From assembly GCF_000237085.1 (NCBI RefSeq), contig NC_016627.1, positions 124,001-188,000 on the forward strand: a stretch of DNA of 64,000 nucleotides, in the 5' to 3' direction. Of the stretch, positions 30,561-39,332 are shown piece by piece (the first letter of the stretch is position 1; each line of letters starts with the position of its first letter). Source of the stretch: Acetivibrio clariflavus DSM 19732. GTDB lineage: Bacteria > Bacillota > Clostridia > Acetivibrionales > Acetivibrionaceae. The notes beneath the pieces were generated by a model that saw nothing but the letters and a program-made list of their open reading frames with translations, was not told where the DNA came from and ran no database searches. Made by a program: the position numbers and the translations under genes.

Positions 30561-30926
30561 GAATCATGGTGAAAATAGGGTAGAAAACCTTATTGGAGCC
30601 ATGATTTTTGTTTTAGGATGAGTAGGGTTAAGGGGTAAGGTATAAGGTTAAAAGTATTGATTTTATTGGATTTGAATAGAGTATTGATGAAAGATATTGA
30701 TTAAAACTTTTCCCTTTTCTCTTGATACTTATCCCTATTTATGACACGACTTTTTTATCTAAAATGAGAGTAAAAATAGGAAATTATTAGGAGAAAAGAA
30801 CAAGGAAAGTGGGTGATTTTTGACATGACTTTTTTATATGGAAGAGATTAGGAAAATAGGGTTAAGGCGAGAAGGTGCAAGGGTTTGAGGAGGATGGGGG
30901 TTTGACATGAGTTTTTTATTTGTATA

Positions 30927-31014
30927 CATAGTTAGGATTAAGTTTTATTCTAAAAAGGGTTAAGGGATAAGGGGAAAAATAAAAAAGTTGTGTTAGAGAT
31001 AAAAAACTTGTGTT
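30927..31014 (+). repeat. Dispersed direct repeat, copy A (about 88 bp)
   Basis: The block begins CATAGTTAGGATTAAG and runs through TCTAAAAAGGGTTAAGGG into the first units of tandem array 2. A second copy lies at 32674-32759 with about 85 percent identity by eye. The two copies bracket a 1.7-kb segment carrying a flavoprotein gene, a broken VOC gene and a small membrane protein gene. Confidence 0.7.
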
Positions 31015-31058
31015 AAAAATAATAAAGTCGTGTCAAATAGATAATAAAGTTGTGTTAG
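30980..31058 (+). repeat. 20-bp tandem repeat array 2 (four units)
   Basis: Units start at 30980, 31000, 31020 and 31042 with the same core as array 1 (for example TAAAAAAGTTGTGTTAG). Three further degenerate units lie at 32728, 32747 and 32763. I see no ORF or transposase with them. Confidence 0.75.
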
Positions 31059-31466
31059 ATAATTCAATGCATAATAGTTAAAAATAGGAAAGCCTCTTAA
31101 CAAAGAAGAAAAGAAAATGAACTTCTAAAATTATATATTTCTTTATACAAGAATAGAGATGCAATTATGTTACTTGCCTTTAAATAAATAAGTCTTAAAC
31201 CTTGAATCCTAATAGACTTTTCTTCCCGTTGTATATCGTATTATCTTTTTTTATTTCTATAGATGATAGAACGATAATTAAAAAATAGAAAAGTACTTTC
31301 ATAAGTGGCAAAGTTGTATTTAAATAAAAATAGAGTTATGTTATATTAAGGTCATAACAAGTAGTATATTACGGATAACAAAGTTATTATAAATTTATTA
31401 CAATATCTAAGAAATGCAAAAATGATAAAAACCAAAATAGCGAAAGAATTAGAAGGATGTGTGATT

Positions 31467-31955
31467 ATGTTCAGGGAAATGAGAAGAAAGAAACAATTAT
31501 TATCCAAAGAAAAGACAATTGAGATTCTAAAGTCATGCACTTCTGGAGTTTTAGGTGTAGTTGGCGACGATGGTTACCCGTATACTGTTCCAGTAAGTTA
31601 CGCTTTAAAAGACGATAAAATATTTATTCATAGCGCAAAAGAAGGGCATAAGATTGACAGTATAAAAAGGAATGATAAGGTGTCATTTTGTGTAATAGGA
31701 AAAGACGAAGTAATACAAAAAACTTTTACTACTCATTTTAGAAGTGTTTCTATCTTTGGCAGAGCAAGGATTCTTACAGACGACTCTGAGAAACGCTATG
31801 CTCTCGAAAGTTTAATTGAAAAATATTCGCCTGACTATATTGAAGAAGGACAGCAGGAAATCGAAAGAGCATGGGATAGAGTATGTTTAATTGAAGTCAA
31901 AATCGAACATATGACAGGTAAAGCCGCTATAGAAATTATTAATAGTAGGAAGTAA
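31467..31955 (+). CDS. Pyridoxamine 5'-phosphate oxidase-like FMN protein (NimA-like)
   Basis: The 162-residue split-barrel flavin-binding protein begins MFREMRRKKQLLSKEKTIEI. Family blocks are GVLGVVGDDGYPYTVPVSY, IFIHSAKEGHKIDSI and VSIFGRARILTD. Members include nitroimidazole reductases (Nim), but the family is broad and drug resistance cannot be concluded. AAGGATG gives a suitable ribosome site for ATG 31467; the frame is open upstream to 31422 without support. Its upstream region resembles that of the nucleotidyltransferase gene at 35323. Confidence 0.8.
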   Translation: MFREMRRKKQLLSKEKTIEILKSCTSGVLGVVGDDGYPYTVPVSYALKDDKIFIHSAKEGHKIDSIKRNDKVSFCVIGKDEVIQKTFTTHFRSVSIFGRARILTDDSEKRYALESLIEKYSPDYIEEGQQEIERAWDRVCLIEVKIEHMTGKAAIEIINSRK

Positions 31956-32044
31956 ACTATTTACTTTATTCTTTTAATGTTGAACATCAATAAAAAATTG
32001 CGAAGTAAAGAATATTAATATAATCAATAAAGGGCATGTTCATA

Positions 32045-32478
32045 ATGGTTGGAGTAGAAATTGATATGGTTGTAACAGACAGTTTGAAAGCATTGGCATT
32101 ATACGAAAAAATATTTGATATCAAACGTGTTGAGGTATCGGATTTCCTAAAGGTGAAAATGAAGTCATTTTTACACTATATGGAGTACGCTTTCACATGT
32201 TGGATGAAAACCCAAGATTCGGGTTAGCAGCACCAAATCCAGATAAACCTAATACAATTTGGTTTAACATATCAGTCCCTGACATTAAAGAAACATTTTC
32301 AAAGGCGATTAGCGCAGGTTGTACAGAGGTTCAGCCAGTGACTGAAATGCCTGATTACGGAGTATCAAATGCTATATTTGTTGACGTTTTCGGCTATCAA
32401 TGGATGCTGCATCAAATACACAAAGAAGTGAGTTATGAAGAACGCATTCGGCTTTGGGAGGAAAAAAGGGATAATTAA
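32045..32478 (+). pseudogene. VOC (glyoxalase/bleomycin-resistance) family gene, frameshifted
   Basis: The first frame reads MVGVEIDMVVTDSLKALALY up to SDF, and a second frame then continues PKGENEVIFTLYGVRFHMLD, NPRFGLAAPNPDKPNTIWF and VDVFGYQWMLHQIH. Together they make one VOC-fold protein of about 145 residues. The break is at the T run 32143-32145: one added T restores the frame. The change could be a sequencing error in a homopolymer or a real lesion. VOC proteins bind metals and act as isomerases, dioxygenases or antibiotic binders; the substrate is unknown. Confidence 0.75.
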
Positions 32479-32529
32479 GAATTAGTGCATTACAAGAATA
32501 TTATACATCATTAATAATGGGGGATTGTT

Positions 32530-32682
32530 TTGAAGAGAGGAAATTTAACTTTTGTTTTTCTTGTCATATGGTGCATTTTGGTGCTTACCTACTTTACAAT
32601 CTGGAAAAATAACTGGTTTATTCTGATTTCAACCAATGCACTTCTGCTTCTAAAACTATATTTAGATTATAAACATAGTTAG
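32530..32682 (+). CDS. Small two-helix membrane protein, 50 residues
   Basis: It starts at TTG 32530 behind GGGGGA and encodes MKRGNLTFVFLVIWCILVLT followed by a second hydrophobic segment (WFILISTNALLLLKLYL) and a basic end. Two short membrane helices with a turn at WKNN are clear. The stop codon lies inside dispersed repeat copy B. No named family. Confidence 0.5.
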   Translation: MKRGNLTFVFLVIWCILVLTYFTIWKNNWFILISTNALLLLKLYLDYKHS

Positions 32683-32780
32683 GACTAAGTTTTACTCTAA
32701 AAAGGGCAAAGGGATAAGGAATAAAATAAAAAATTATGTCAGAGATAAAAAACTCGTATTTATAAAAAAGTTGTGCTAAT
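32674..32780 (+). repeat. Dispersed direct repeat, copy B, with degenerate 20-bp units
   Basis: The block begins CATAGTTAGGACTAAG, matching copy A at 30927, and ends in three units of the TAAAAAA-type repeat at 32728, 32747 and 32763. It overlaps the last codons of the small membrane protein gene. Confidence 0.65.
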
Positions 32781-32924
32781 AAATTTAATTTATAATAGTA
32801 ATTGCAATCAAGGATTAGAAGACCGTGTGAAAACCTATTCTTCCGCAGCAGGCTCTTTGGGGTGATATAAATCTATATTATTAAGAATTGAACATAATAT
32901 TGCGTCAGTAACTATTATGGGGGT

Positions 32925-33599
32925 ATGAAGGTGGAAGATTATAATGTTGTGAAAAATGATTTTAATGAAATATCAGAACTTGATGACCCAAAATGGAATC
33001 ATAATAACTGTTATTTCAAACAACTCATGAAACTTATTCCAGATAATGCTAATACTTGCCTTGACATCGGCTGCGGTAAAGGTGAACTCTCATTTATGCT
33101 GTCCCAAAAATCTAAAAGAGTAATAGCAGTTGACCTTGCAGATAAGATGATTGAAAGGGCAAAGATTTTACATGCAAATAAAAACATAGAGTATATTTGC
33201 GGAAACATTCTTGATATGAAATTTGAAAACAATAGCCTTGATGTCATTATAACAACAGCCACAGCACATCATTTTCCTTATGAGTGGCTTCTTAGTTTTG
33301 CAAAGGATAAACTTAAAAAAGGCGGTAAACTCATTATATTAGACCTTGTAAAAGCAAAATCATTAACTGATTATATTATATGGGGCAGTGCCTTTTTTCC
33401 TAACATAGTAATGAATTTTATAAAAAATGGCAGGCTTAAAAAAGACGATGAACATGCAAAAGAAGTTTGGGAAAGGCATGGTAGACATGATACTTATATG
33501 ACGATGGATGAAATAAGGTCATTAGCAAATAAACATATACCGACAGCAAAAATTCAAAGAAAACTTTTTTGGAGATATTTATTGGTATGGCAAAAGTAA
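32925..33599 (+). CDS. Class I SAM-dependent methyltransferase
   Basis: The 224-residue protein has motif I CLDIGCGKGELSFML, the post-I acidic end VIAVDLADKM, and motif II/III regions LDVIITTATAHHFPYEW and LKKGGKLIILDL. This is a small-molecule methyltransferase of the UbiE/Methyltransf_11 type; the substrate is unknown. It begins at ATG 32925 behind GGGGGT. A relic of the tail of a different methyltransferase lies directly behind it, with no full gene. Confidence 0.85.
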   Translation: MKVEDYNVVKNDFNEISELDDPKWNHNNCYFKQLMKLIPDNANTCLDIGCGKGELSFMLSQKSKRVIAVDLADKMIERAKILHANKNIEYICGNILDMKFENNSLDVIITTATAHHFPYEWLLSFAKDKLKKGGKLIILDLVKAKSLTDYIIWGSAFFPNIVMNFIKNGRLKKDDEHAKEVWERHGRHDTYMTMDEIRSLANKHIPTAKIQRKLFWRYLLVWQK

Positions 33600-33605
33600 C
33601 TTGCA

Positions 33606-33773
33606 TACTTAAATAGTCTCATAAAAAAAGGATTTGAAATAACAGGAGTTGTTGAACCAGAGCCTGCAGAGAATATGCTTAATACAGTACCTGGAATGTT
33701 AGATGAACTACGTAGGCCAATGATGCTGCTTGTATTCGGCAAAGAAGAAGCGAAGAAGAACATATATAAGTGA
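33606..33773 (+). pseudogene. 3' fragment of a second methyltransferase gene
   Basis: The frame encodes YLNSLIKKGFEITGVVEPEP and AENMLNTVPGMLDELRRPMM, nearly identical to the C-terminal 48 residues of the intact methyltransferase at 37660-38394. No matching N-terminal part precedes it; the unrelated methyltransferase gene ends 7 bases before it. It is therefore the stump left by a deletion or a recombination between related cassettes. Confidence 0.8.
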
Positions 33774-33799
33774 TAAATACTGGTATAGGAGTTTATATC

Positions 33800-34441
33800 A
33801 TGAAAAAAGAAATTCCCGACAAAAACCTATTTATGATGTGTAAAAAATTGAATACCTGTGCTCTTGCTGAGTTGCCAAATGGATATCATGTAAGAACTTG
33901 TAGAAGGAATGAATTAGATATATGGAAAAAGATGCCTTTTGATGATGAAAAGACTGCTGAGCAATATAGCGACTATATGACGAAATATTTCAATGATGTT
34001 TATGCAAGCAAAGAAGATTTGTTTTTTAATAAGTGTTTATTTGTTTGTGATAAAAATGATACTCCTATCGGGACGTGTTTTGCATGGAAGGCATACGATA
34101 GAATTACTACGATACATTGGTTTAAAGTTGTGAAAGAATACGAAGGATTGGGCATTGGAAGGGCACTGCTTTCCGTTGTTATGAAAAGTATTCCAAAGGA
34201 TGAATATCCTGTTTTTCTTCATACACAGCCATCCAGTTTCCGAGCAATAAAACTGTATTCCGATTTTGGGTTTGCTTTACTAACAGACCCAGTAATCGGG
34301 TATAGACAAAATGATTTGGAAGAATGTTTGCCTATTTTAAAGACTTACATGTTTAAAGAGGATTTTGAAAAGTTACAGTTTGCACAGGCTCCTGAGAATT
34401 TTCTTAAAGCAGTAAAATCAACATGTATAAATGAGTTTTAA
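33800..34441 (+). CDS. GNAT family N-acetyltransferase
   Basis: The 213-residue protein has the acetyl-CoA binding block KEYEGLGIGRALLSVVMKSI in its second half and LHTQPSSFRAIKLYSDFGFA behind it. The N-terminal portion (about 90 residues) is variable. The substrate is unknown. TAGGAG at 33786-33791 gives 8-base spacing to ATG 33800. It lies just behind the methyltransferase stump. Confidence 0.8.
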   Translation: MKKEIPDKNLFMMCKKLNTCALAELPNGYHVRTCRRNELDIWKKMPFDDEKTAEQYSDYMTKYFNDVYASKEDLFFNKCLFVCDKNDTPIGTCFAWKAYDRITTIHWFKVVKEYEGLGIGRALLSVVMKSIPKDEYPVFLHTQPSSFRAIKLYSDFGFALLTDPVIGYRQNDLEECLPILKTYMFKEDFEKLQFAQAPENFLKAVKSTCINEF

Positions 34442-34561
34442 CAGAAGGCATTATCTGAAGGGTAATAAAATTGATTGTAGGTCCTAATTATTTAGTAGTA
34501 TTGTTAAATAGGTTTTGTTCGGTAAATTATGAAAAAACATAAGTAAAGTTGGGGAAATTTG

Positions 34562-35071
34562 ATGCGAAGAGTTATGATTATTGGTTCTGGAGGTTCTGGA
34601 AAGTCAACTCTTGCCAGACAGTTAGGTAAAATATTAAATATTGAAGTGTTCCATCTTGACGCAATACACTGGAAACCAGGATGGGTTGAGACGCCTTTAG
34701 ATGAATGGAAAGCAATCATTGATGAACTAACAAAGAAAGAAACTTGGATTATAGACGGAAATTATGGCGATTGTACGATGGAAACCCGCATTCAAGCAGC
34801 AGATACAATCATTTTTTTGGACTTTCCAAGAGTAGTTTGCTTATTTAGGATAATAAAAAGATGGCTCCAAAATATTAATAAAGTAAGACCCGATATGGGG
34901 AAAGGATGCGCGGAAAAAATTGATTGGAAATTCTTAAAATGGATTTAGACATATCCTGATTCAAAACGGCCAGAAATCTTGAATAAAATTAATGCGTATA
35001 AGTCAAATAAAAATGTTATTGTACTGCATAATACTAAAGAAGTAAAACAGTTTTTAAAGCAGTTAGCATGA
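34562..35071 (+). pseudogene. P-loop kinase-like gene (FlaR/adenylate kinase-like) with in-frame TAG
   Basis: The reading frame opens MRRVMIIGSGGSGKSTLARQ, a Walker A P-loop, then VFHLDAIHWKPGWVETP and WIIDGNYGDCTMETRI, as in FlaR-like topology-modulation kinases. A TAG at 34946-34948 (codon 129) interrupts it, and the same frame continues TYPDSKRPEILNKI and VIVLHNTKEVKQFLKQL to a TGA at 35069-35071, giving 170 codons. The family normally has a Trp at the interrupted position, so TGG to TAG is the simplest explanation. The truncated protein would lack the last helices. Confidence 0.75.
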
Positions 35072-35322
35072 AATAAAGTTTCACAGGATAGAAAGTGCTG
35101 AGATTCTGCCAATATGTTTATTATCGAATATCCATTTACTAATTATATATTTCTTGATACAAGAATAGGAACACAATTATACTACACATAACAGGCTTCT
35201 ACTCCTGCTTATGTTGCATTTTCTTTTATCAGATTTCTATAAAGAAAATGAAATTATATTATACTAAGGTCATAATAGTAGAATAAGGTGAATTAAAATA
35301 AGTATTTTAAGGGGGCGATATC

Positions 35323-36135
35323 ATGGTTTATGATACAAAGAAAATTATAGATACATTAATAAGTAATATTTCAGAATTGAGTGAAGTTCAATCAATCGGA
35401 ATAAGTGGTAGTAAGACTTCTCTTCCAAGGGCAGGAGAAGGGGATATTGATATTTTTATATATTGCGATATGATACCTAATCTTGAAAAAAGACAAGCCA
35501 TAATAAATCAGTTGGGTAACCAGATACAGGAAAGTAAAATAAATATCTTTGAAGGGGGACATTGGGGAATAGGAGATTTCGTGCTTGTAAACGGTATTGA
35601 AACTTGGTTAATGTATTTTACAGTAAACGAAACCTTAACTGATGTAGAATCTATACTCAATGGCGAATATCCAGATAAATTGGATAATTACTACTATCCA
35701 ATAGGGCGATGTGCCATGTTGAAAAATATCAATGTTTTATGCGATAAAAGCAATTTTTTAGATGACTTAAAAAAAAGATTATCCAATTACCCAGATAAAT
35801 TAAGAAAGATACTTATACAATATCATTTAGATGAACTTGAAGATACCGAAGATTTACAACGTGCTGTAGCCAGAAAAGATGTACTGTTTTATCATTTTGC
35901 AATGGATATAGCAATTGACCATTTCCTTCAAGCGTTATTTGCTATTAATAGAACCTATTTTCCAAGCCGAAAAAGAACACTTGATTTTATTGAAATCTTC
36001 AATATTAAACCCGAAAGATGTAATGAAAAATTATTAGAAGTTATTAAGTTAGGTAGTTTTTCAGAAGGAATTAATCAATCTTTTACAATATGGAGCAACA
36101 TGGTTAATGAACTAAAGAAATTGAGTAATATTTAG
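35323..36135 (+). CDS. Nucleotidyltransferase-fold protein (DUF4037-like)
   Basis: The 270-residue protein has an N-terminal nucleotidyltransferase core with GISGSKTSLPRAGEGDIDIF, where the GS and the D-x-D pair match the NTase signature. A helical C-terminal domain follows (FHFAMDIAIDHFLQALF-like, ending WSNMVNELKKL). It is a distant paralogue of the gene at 38432. Such proteins are often annotated as antibiotic or unknown-substrate nucleotidyltransferases; resistance is not shown. Its upstream region resembles that of the flavoprotein gene at 31467. A GGGGGCG ribosome site precedes ATG 35323. Confidence 0.7.
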   Translation: MVYDTKKIIDTLISNISELSEVQSIGISGSKTSLPRAGEGDIDIFIYCDMIPNLEKRQAIINQLGNQIQESKINIFEGGHWGIGDFVLVNGIETWLMYFTVNETLTDVESILNGEYPDKLDNYYYPIGRCAMLKNINVLCDKSNFLDDLKKRLSNYPDKLRKILIQYHLDELEDTEDLQRAVARKDVLFYHFAMDIAIDHFLQALFAINRTYFPSRKRTLDFIEIFNIKPERCNEKLLEVIKLGSFSEGINQSFTIWSNMVNELKKLSNI

Positions 36136-36270
36136 TGTAATTAATTCGCCATCTTCATATTTTGTGTCTAAACTGTATTATTATACGAAATAAAATCTTC
36201 ATAAAAAATACTGCTAATAATGATATACATATATATGGGTACGATGATTAAACCTTCGAGGTGAGTATAG

Positions 36271-36858
36271 ATGAAAATACTGAACTTAATTTGTAAAAGG
36301 ACAAATTGTTATCTCCTTGAATCCAGTTGCGGATGGATAATGATAGATACTGATTTTCCTGGTACTCTTTATCGGCTTATGAACTTATTGAATCAGCATA
36401 ATATCAAAATAAGTGATATCAAATATTTAATTGTAACACATTTCCATCCGGACCATGCTGGGATTGCTCAAGACTTAAAGAATTTAGGAATAAGATTAAT
36501 TTTACATGAATGTCAGGTTGCTTTTGTAGACAATTTAAACAACTTTTACAAAAAGAATAATCAATTTAATTTTACAGATATTCTACCTGAGGGTAATATC
36601 GTAATTTCCAGCAAAGAAAGTAGAGACTTCCTCAAAAGTATGGGAATAGAAGGGGAAATAATCCAAACGCCTGGTCATACAGATGATAGCATAAGCCTCA
36701 CTATTGATGGATGTTGTGCATTCACAGGCGACCTTCCGGAATTCAGTCTTATGGAAGCCTATAACGACCAAACAATCAAAAACAGTTGGAAATTAATAAA
36801 GGATTATAAAATAACAAAAATATTTCCAGGTCATGGAAACCCGTACACAATAATTTAG
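36271..36858 (+). CDS. MBL-fold metallo-hydrolase
   Basis: The 195-residue beta-lactamase-fold hydrolase has the metal motif THFHPDHAG (HxHxDH) near residue 57, a later ligand region TPGHTDDSI and CAFTGDLPE, and a final FPGHG. These are the zinc ligands of the superfamily. The substrate is unknown and the length is close to the minimal single domain. It ends at the point where the next frame opens, so the two are likely co-transcribed. Confidence 0.85.
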   Translation: MKILNLICKRTNCYLLESSCGWIMIDTDFPGTLYRLMNLLNQHNIKISDIKYLIVTHFHPDHAGIAQDLKNLGIRLILHECQVAFVDNLNNFYKKNNQFNFTDILPEGNIVISSKESRDFLKSMGIEGEIIQTPGHTDDSISLTIDGCCAFTGDLPEFSLMEAYNDQTIKNSWKLIKDYKITKIFPGHGNPYTII

Positions 36859-36911
36859 TGTACACCGATGTTGATAGTAAGATATTTTGGCTAAAAGAGA
36901 GGTTAATTAAA

Positions 36912-37565
36912 GTGGTTTTGTGGGGAATCTTCATCAGCGCTTTTTTAATAGGCTTTTCAGGAGCAATGATGCCTGGGCCTATGTTGGGGGTTACAATTGA
37001 CGGCAGTCTTAAAAAGGGGTGGACAGCAGGCCCTTTGACAGTATTAGGGCATGGAATACTGGAATTTATATTAATTGTCATCATGACATTCGGGCTTAAA
37101 GATTTCTTTTCTAATCCGACAGTTGCAGGATTTATTGGATTTTTTGGCGGTGCTTTTCTTGCATGGATGGGCTATGGAATGATAAAATCTGGTATTAATA
37201 AATCAGTTTCTTTGGAGAGCCAAAGAGCAGGGAATAGTGCCGGAGTGAGGAATCTTGCATTAGCGGGAGCGCTTGTAAGTGCTACCAATCCGTATTTTAT
37301 TCTCTGGTGGGCGTCAACAGGTATAGAATCAATACGCCAGTCTTATACTTCAGGGTTAATTGGTGTTTTGTTCTTTTTCATAGGGCATATCCTATCGGAC
37401 TTTGTATGGTATACAGCAATATCCACGGCATTTTCCAGAGGAAAGAAACTGATAAGTGATACCCTATATCGATGGATAATTATATTGTTAGGCATATTTA
37501 TTGTAGCATTTTCAATCTATTTTATAGGCAGTGGCTGGAAGATGCTATTAGGGGCGATAGAGTGA
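36912..37565 (+). CDS. LysE/RhtB family exporter
   Basis: The protein has 217 residues and about six membrane helices. The N-terminus shows AFLIGFSGAMMPGPMLGVTI, the typical LysE-family opening with the PGP motif, and later SATNPYFILWWAS. The family exports amino acids. I placed the start at GTG 36912, 9 bases after GAGG; the frame is open from 36858, where it overlaps the stop of the hydrolase gene. Confidence 0.85.
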   Translation: MVLWGIFISAFLIGFSGAMMPGPMLGVTIDGSLKKGWTAGPLTVLGHGILEFILIVIMTFGLKDFFSNPTVAGFIGFFGGAFLAWMGYGMIKSGINKSVSLESQRAGNSAGVRNLALAGALVSATNPYFILWWASTGIESIRQSYTSGLIGVLFFFIGHILSDFVWYTAISTAFSRGKKLISDTLYRWIIILLGIFIVAFSIYFIGSGWKMLLGAIE

Positions 37566-37659
37566 GAAAAAAGATAGGTATATAGTTCGAATTAGCATTT
37601 GTATATATAACTGTTTTAACTATTGCTGGATTTATGACAAATAGAAAGGGGTAATTATA

Positions 37660-38394
37660 ATGAATCAAAACAAATACGATGATGATGTCTTTTTCAATAA
37701 ATATAGCAACATGAACCGTTCAAAAAATGGTCTTGAAGGTGCGGGGGAGTGGCATGAACTAAAAAAGATGATGCCTAACTTCAAAGATAAAAGGGTTTTA
37801 GATTTAGGCTGCGGGTTTGGATGGCATTGTCGCTATGCTGTAGAGAACGGTGCAAAGTCAGTAATTGGAATTGATATTTCACAAAAGATGTTAAGTGAGG
37901 CAAAGAATAAAACGAAATATGGGAATATCGAGTATATCTGTATGCCAATAGAGGACATAGATTTTCCTGAAGAATCCTTTGAGGTTGTTATCAGTTCCCT
38001 GGCTCTTCACTATATTAAATCCTTTGAGGATGTTTTAGATAGAGTATATAAATGCCTTTCAAGGGGTGGAGATTTTGTATTTTCTATAGAGCATCCCATT
38101 TTTACAGCGCAAGGCCCTCAGGATTGGTATTATGATGATAAGGGTAATATTCTGCATTGGCCAGTTGACCATTATTTTACGGAAGGTATTCGTAATGCTA
38201 AATTTTTAGGTGAAGAAGTTATTAAATATCACCGAACACTTACTACATACTTAAATAGTCTCATAAAAATAGGATTTGAAATAACAGGGGTTGTTGAGCC
38301 TGAACCTGAAGAAAATATGCTCAACACAGTACCTGGAATGTTGGATGAACTGCGCCGACCAATGATGCTGCTTGTGTCTGCAAGAAAGAAGTGA
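37660..38394 (+). CDS. Class I SAM-dependent methyltransferase
   Basis: The 244-residue protein has motif I VLDLGCGFGWHCRYA, VIGIDISQKML and VVISSLALHYIKSFEDVL. The C-terminal tail ENMLNTVPGMLDELRRPMM is also present as a stump at 33606-33773. The substrate is unknown. A GAAAGGGG ribosome site precedes ATG 37660. It is intact and of normal length for the family. Confidence 0.88.
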   Translation: MNQNKYDDDVFFNKYSNMNRSKNGLEGAGEWHELKKMMPNFKDKRVLDLGCGFGWHCRYAVENGAKSVIGIDISQKMLSEAKNKTKYGNIEYICMPIEDIDFPEESFEVVISSLALHYIKSFEDVLDRVYKCLSRGGDFVFSIEHPIFTAQGPQDWYYDDKGNILHWPVDHYFTEGIRNAKFLGEEVIKYHRTLTTYLNSLIKIGFEITGVVEPEPEENMLNTVPGMLDELRRPMMLLVSARKK

Positions 38395-38431
38395 TATTAG
38401 AATGAAATGAAGGCAGAGGTGAAGTGCTGTG

Positions 38432-39265
38432 ATGGTAGAAAATATTTTGAATCAAATCAGCAGAGAATTGGAAGGCATACCAGGTATTATAGGTATAGTT
38501 TTAGGAGGTTCAAGAGCAAGAGGTACCCATCATGAAAAGTCCGACATAGATATTGGAATATACTATGATGAAACAGAGGGCTTTGATATCAGAGAATTAG
38601 GCAAGGTTGCTGCAAAACTAGATGATGAGCATAGAGAAAATTTAATTACGCAAATAGGTGGGTGGGGTCCTTGGGTAAATGCAGGTGGATGGCTTGTTAT
38701 TCAAGAATATCATGTAGATTTTATATTACGTGACATAAAAAGGGTGTCTCAGGTTATTGATGATTGTTTGGCAGGAAAAGTATCTGCTCATTACCAAACT
38801 GGTCATCCCCATGCATATTTAAATGTAATGTATATGGGCGAAATTTCCGTTTGCAAAATACTTGTTGACCCTAGGGGTAAAATTTCAGAATTAAAATCCA
38901 GAACCAAGCCATATCCTCAAACTTTAAAAGATGCAATAGTTCAATATTTTATGTTTGAGGCCTCCTTTTCCTTAATGTTTGCTGAGGATAATGTCGATAA
39001 GGATGACATTTATTATGTATGTGGACATTGTTTCAGAAGTATTTCTTGCTTAAATCAAGTTTTATTTGCTTTGAATGAAGAATACTGCATTAATGAGAAA
39101 AAAGCGGTCAGGATGATTGATGGCTTTTTTATAAAGCCCAGGGATTATAAAAATAGAATAGATAAGATTATTACATTACTTTCCGCTGATAGAGATACTA
39201 CAAGAGAAGGGATAAATATGCTTAAGGAACTTATTTCTGAAACAGAAATCCTTCTTGTTAAGTAA
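38432..39265 (+). CDS. Nucleotidyltransferase-fold protein
   Basis: The 277-residue protein has the core VLGGSRARGTHHEKSDIDIG, an intact GS...DxD nucleotidyltransferase signature, and a helical C-terminal half. It resembles the protein at 35323, though the two are far apart in sequence. The target is unknown. The start is ATG 38432 (a GTG just before it is in frame), with AGAGGTG about 10 bases upstream. Confidence 0.75.
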   Translation: MVENILNQISRELEGIPGIIGIVLGGSRARGTHHEKSDIDIGIYYDETEGFDIRELGKVAAKLDDEHRENLITQIGGWGPWVNAGGWLVIQEYHVDFILRDIKRVSQVIDDCLAGKVSAHYQTGHPHAYLNVMYMGEISVCKILVDPRGKISELKSRTKPYPQTLKDAIVQYFMFEASFSLMFAEDNVDKDDIYYVCGHCFRSISCLNQVLFALNEEYCINEKKAVRMIDGFFIKPRDYKNRIDKIITLLSADRDTTREGINMLKELISETEILLVK

Positions 39266-39332
39266 TAAAATCATTTTGTATAGAACTTATATTACGAACT
39301 ACAAGCGAGAAATTAAGAAGGAGAAACCTATA

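Noticed and set aside
30504-31058. CRISPR array
   Set aside because: Units are directly adjacent at 20-bp period with no unique spacers, and no cas genes are present.
34946-34948. Recoding (pyrrolysine-type) at TAG
   Set aside because: No sign of the pyrrolysine system in the window; a Trp-to-stop mutation is simpler.
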